Source of the DNA: Deltaproteobacteria bacterium
GTDB taxonomy: Bacteria; Desulfobacterota; Dissulfuribacteria; Dissulfuribacterales; QOAL01
Assembly: GCA_026996955.1 (NCBI GenBank)
Contig: JALWJV010000166.1
Coordinates: 1 to 5,092, forward strand
Reading direction: 5' to 3'
Length of the DNA: 5,092 bases
The position numbers and the translations under genes are program-made. Positions 4,480 to 5,092 of this stretch are shown one piece after another. Position 1 is the first letter of the stretch, and each line of letters starts with the position of its first letter. The notes beneath the pieces were generated by a model, which was given only the letters and a program-made list of their open reading frames with translations, searched no databases and was not told where the DNA came from.

Positions 4480-5092
4480 AACACCTTCTCCTGGATGTAA
4501 ATATTGTTCTTGATCTCTGGTTAAAGCGTGGAAATTACGAGCAAATAGACCGGCTAATAGAAACGAGTCGAGTCCTTGACGTTCTACTGTGGCTTTCTGC
4601 TTCGAGCCTGGGAATAATTGAATACGTACTGGTTAATCAACTCAAAAAGGAAGGTGCATTGGAAAATAGAGCAAAAGAGCTTGCAAAACAATTGCTGCTC
4701 TTGCTGTTGGAAGACGTATCTCTCTTGAGTAATTATTCCTTTGAACAAGATAAGGTCATAAAGAAAGCATTTGATCTTGAGGATGCGCAGATAGCCGTTT
4801 CTTTTAGCCATCTTCACGGACAAAAAAGAATAGTAACCAATGATGCCAGGTTCGATACCCTGGGAATGATTGATACATGCTCTGTACCTGAGGCCATAGA
4901 ATGGATAACCCAGGATTCAGAGGATACTCACGTTCAATTTATTGACCTGAAAGCCCAGCAGGATCAGATCAGGCCGGAGCTTGAAAAAAACATACACCAG
5001 GTTCTGCATCACGGCCGCTATATTCTTGGTCCGGAAGTAAAGGAACTGGAAAGACGGCTCTGCGAATACACGGGCGCTGAACACTGTATCGG
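4476..5092 (+). CDS. Second PIN-domain toxin fused in frame to DegT/DnrJ/EryC1 aminotransferase (partial, runs off window)
   Basis: The frame stays open from ATG 4476 to the window end, 205 full codons. Residues 1 to about 150 are a PIN ribonuclease: MKHLLLDVNIVLD with D7, E49 (GIIEY), D103 (FDLEDAQIA) and D123 in IVTNDARFD. These four acidic positions are the set expected for a metal-dependent VapC-type RNase. Without a stop the frame continues from about residue 153 as VQFIDLKAQQ and on to the TGAEHCIG region of the aminotransferase, nearly identical to the first copy. The codon at the old start position is GTT (4932-4934), which is not an initiator, and no nearby ATG or GTG is in frame. 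The aminotransferase can therefore be made only as part of the fusion. The PIN part is a distant homologue of the first PIN. Whether this copy is complete depends on sequence beyond the window. Confidence 0.88.
   Translation, partial: MKHLLLDVNIVLDLWLKRGNYEQIDRLIETSRVLDVLLWLSASSLGIIEYVLVNQLKKEGALENRAKELAKQLLLLLLEDVSLLSNYSFEQDKVIKKAFDLEDAQIAVSFSHLHGQKRIVTNDARFDTLGMIDTCSVPEAIEWITQDSEDTHVQFIDLKAQQDQIRPELEKNIHQVLHHGRYILGPEVKELERRLCEYTGAEHCI
4935..5092 (+). repeat. Direct repeat copy 2 (5' end of aminotransferase)
   Basis: This partner of 2993-3150 lies 1942 bases downstream of copy 1. It is truncated by the window edge, not by a visible break in similarity. Near-identity with mostly synonymous differences points to a recent duplication, recent gene conversion, or selection on both copies. 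Confidence 0.93.

Noticed and set aside
1..5092. CRISPR array, tRNA or rRNA genes
   Set aside because: I saw no regularly spaced short repeats and no tRNA or rRNA-like conserved segments on either strand by eye.

Overview
The window reads as part of a surface-polysaccharide (O-antigen or capsule type) nucleotide-sugar locus in a Gram-negative-like bacterium. The locus is littered with mobile-element debris and toxin-antitoxin (TA) genes. All recognisable genes lie on the + strand. Moderate base composition, IS3 remnants, stacked VapBC-like modules and a short interspersed dyad repeat would fit a genome such as those of Desulfobacterota. That placement is an impression, not something the sequence proves.

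Layout: (1) 1-120 is the tail of an unidentified reading frame. (2) 136-492 is a wrecked IS3-family transposase with an internal deletion and an in-frame stop, followed by a small hairpin at 469-499. (3) 523-2106 is an intact bifunctional protein, a Gfo/Idh/MocA sugar dehydrogenase fused to a WbpD/WlbB-like left-handed beta-helix N-acetyltransferase. (4) 2202-2528 and 2525-3985 form an antitoxin-PIN pair in which the PIN toxin frame runs without a stop into a DegT/DnrJ/EryC1-type PLP aminotransferase. That aminotransferase is frameshifted near its end, and its last 59 residues are in another frame at 3982-4161. (5) 4145-4237 holds half of a dyad repeat and an orphan copy of the acetyltransferase's C-terminal tail. 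(6) 4228-4479 and 4476 to the window end form a second, very different antitoxin-PIN pair. Its PIN frame again reads straight into the same aminotransferase, and the aminotransferase DNA is about 95% identical to the first copy.

The dehydrogenase, acetyltransferase and aminotransferase activities are those needed to convert a UDP-GlcNAc-derived uronic acid (or a related sugar) into a 3-acetamido sugar. The gene set matches the WbpB-WbpE-WbpD / WlbA-WlbC-WlbB logic.

The most striking point is that two divergent VapBC-like cassettes occupy the same slot between the acetyltransferase tail and the aminotransferase. In both, the toxin lost its stop codon and the aminotransferase lost its ATG, giving PIN-aminotransferase fusion frames. 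The first copy looks like a decaying duplicate. The second may be the working gene, but its end lies outside the window.
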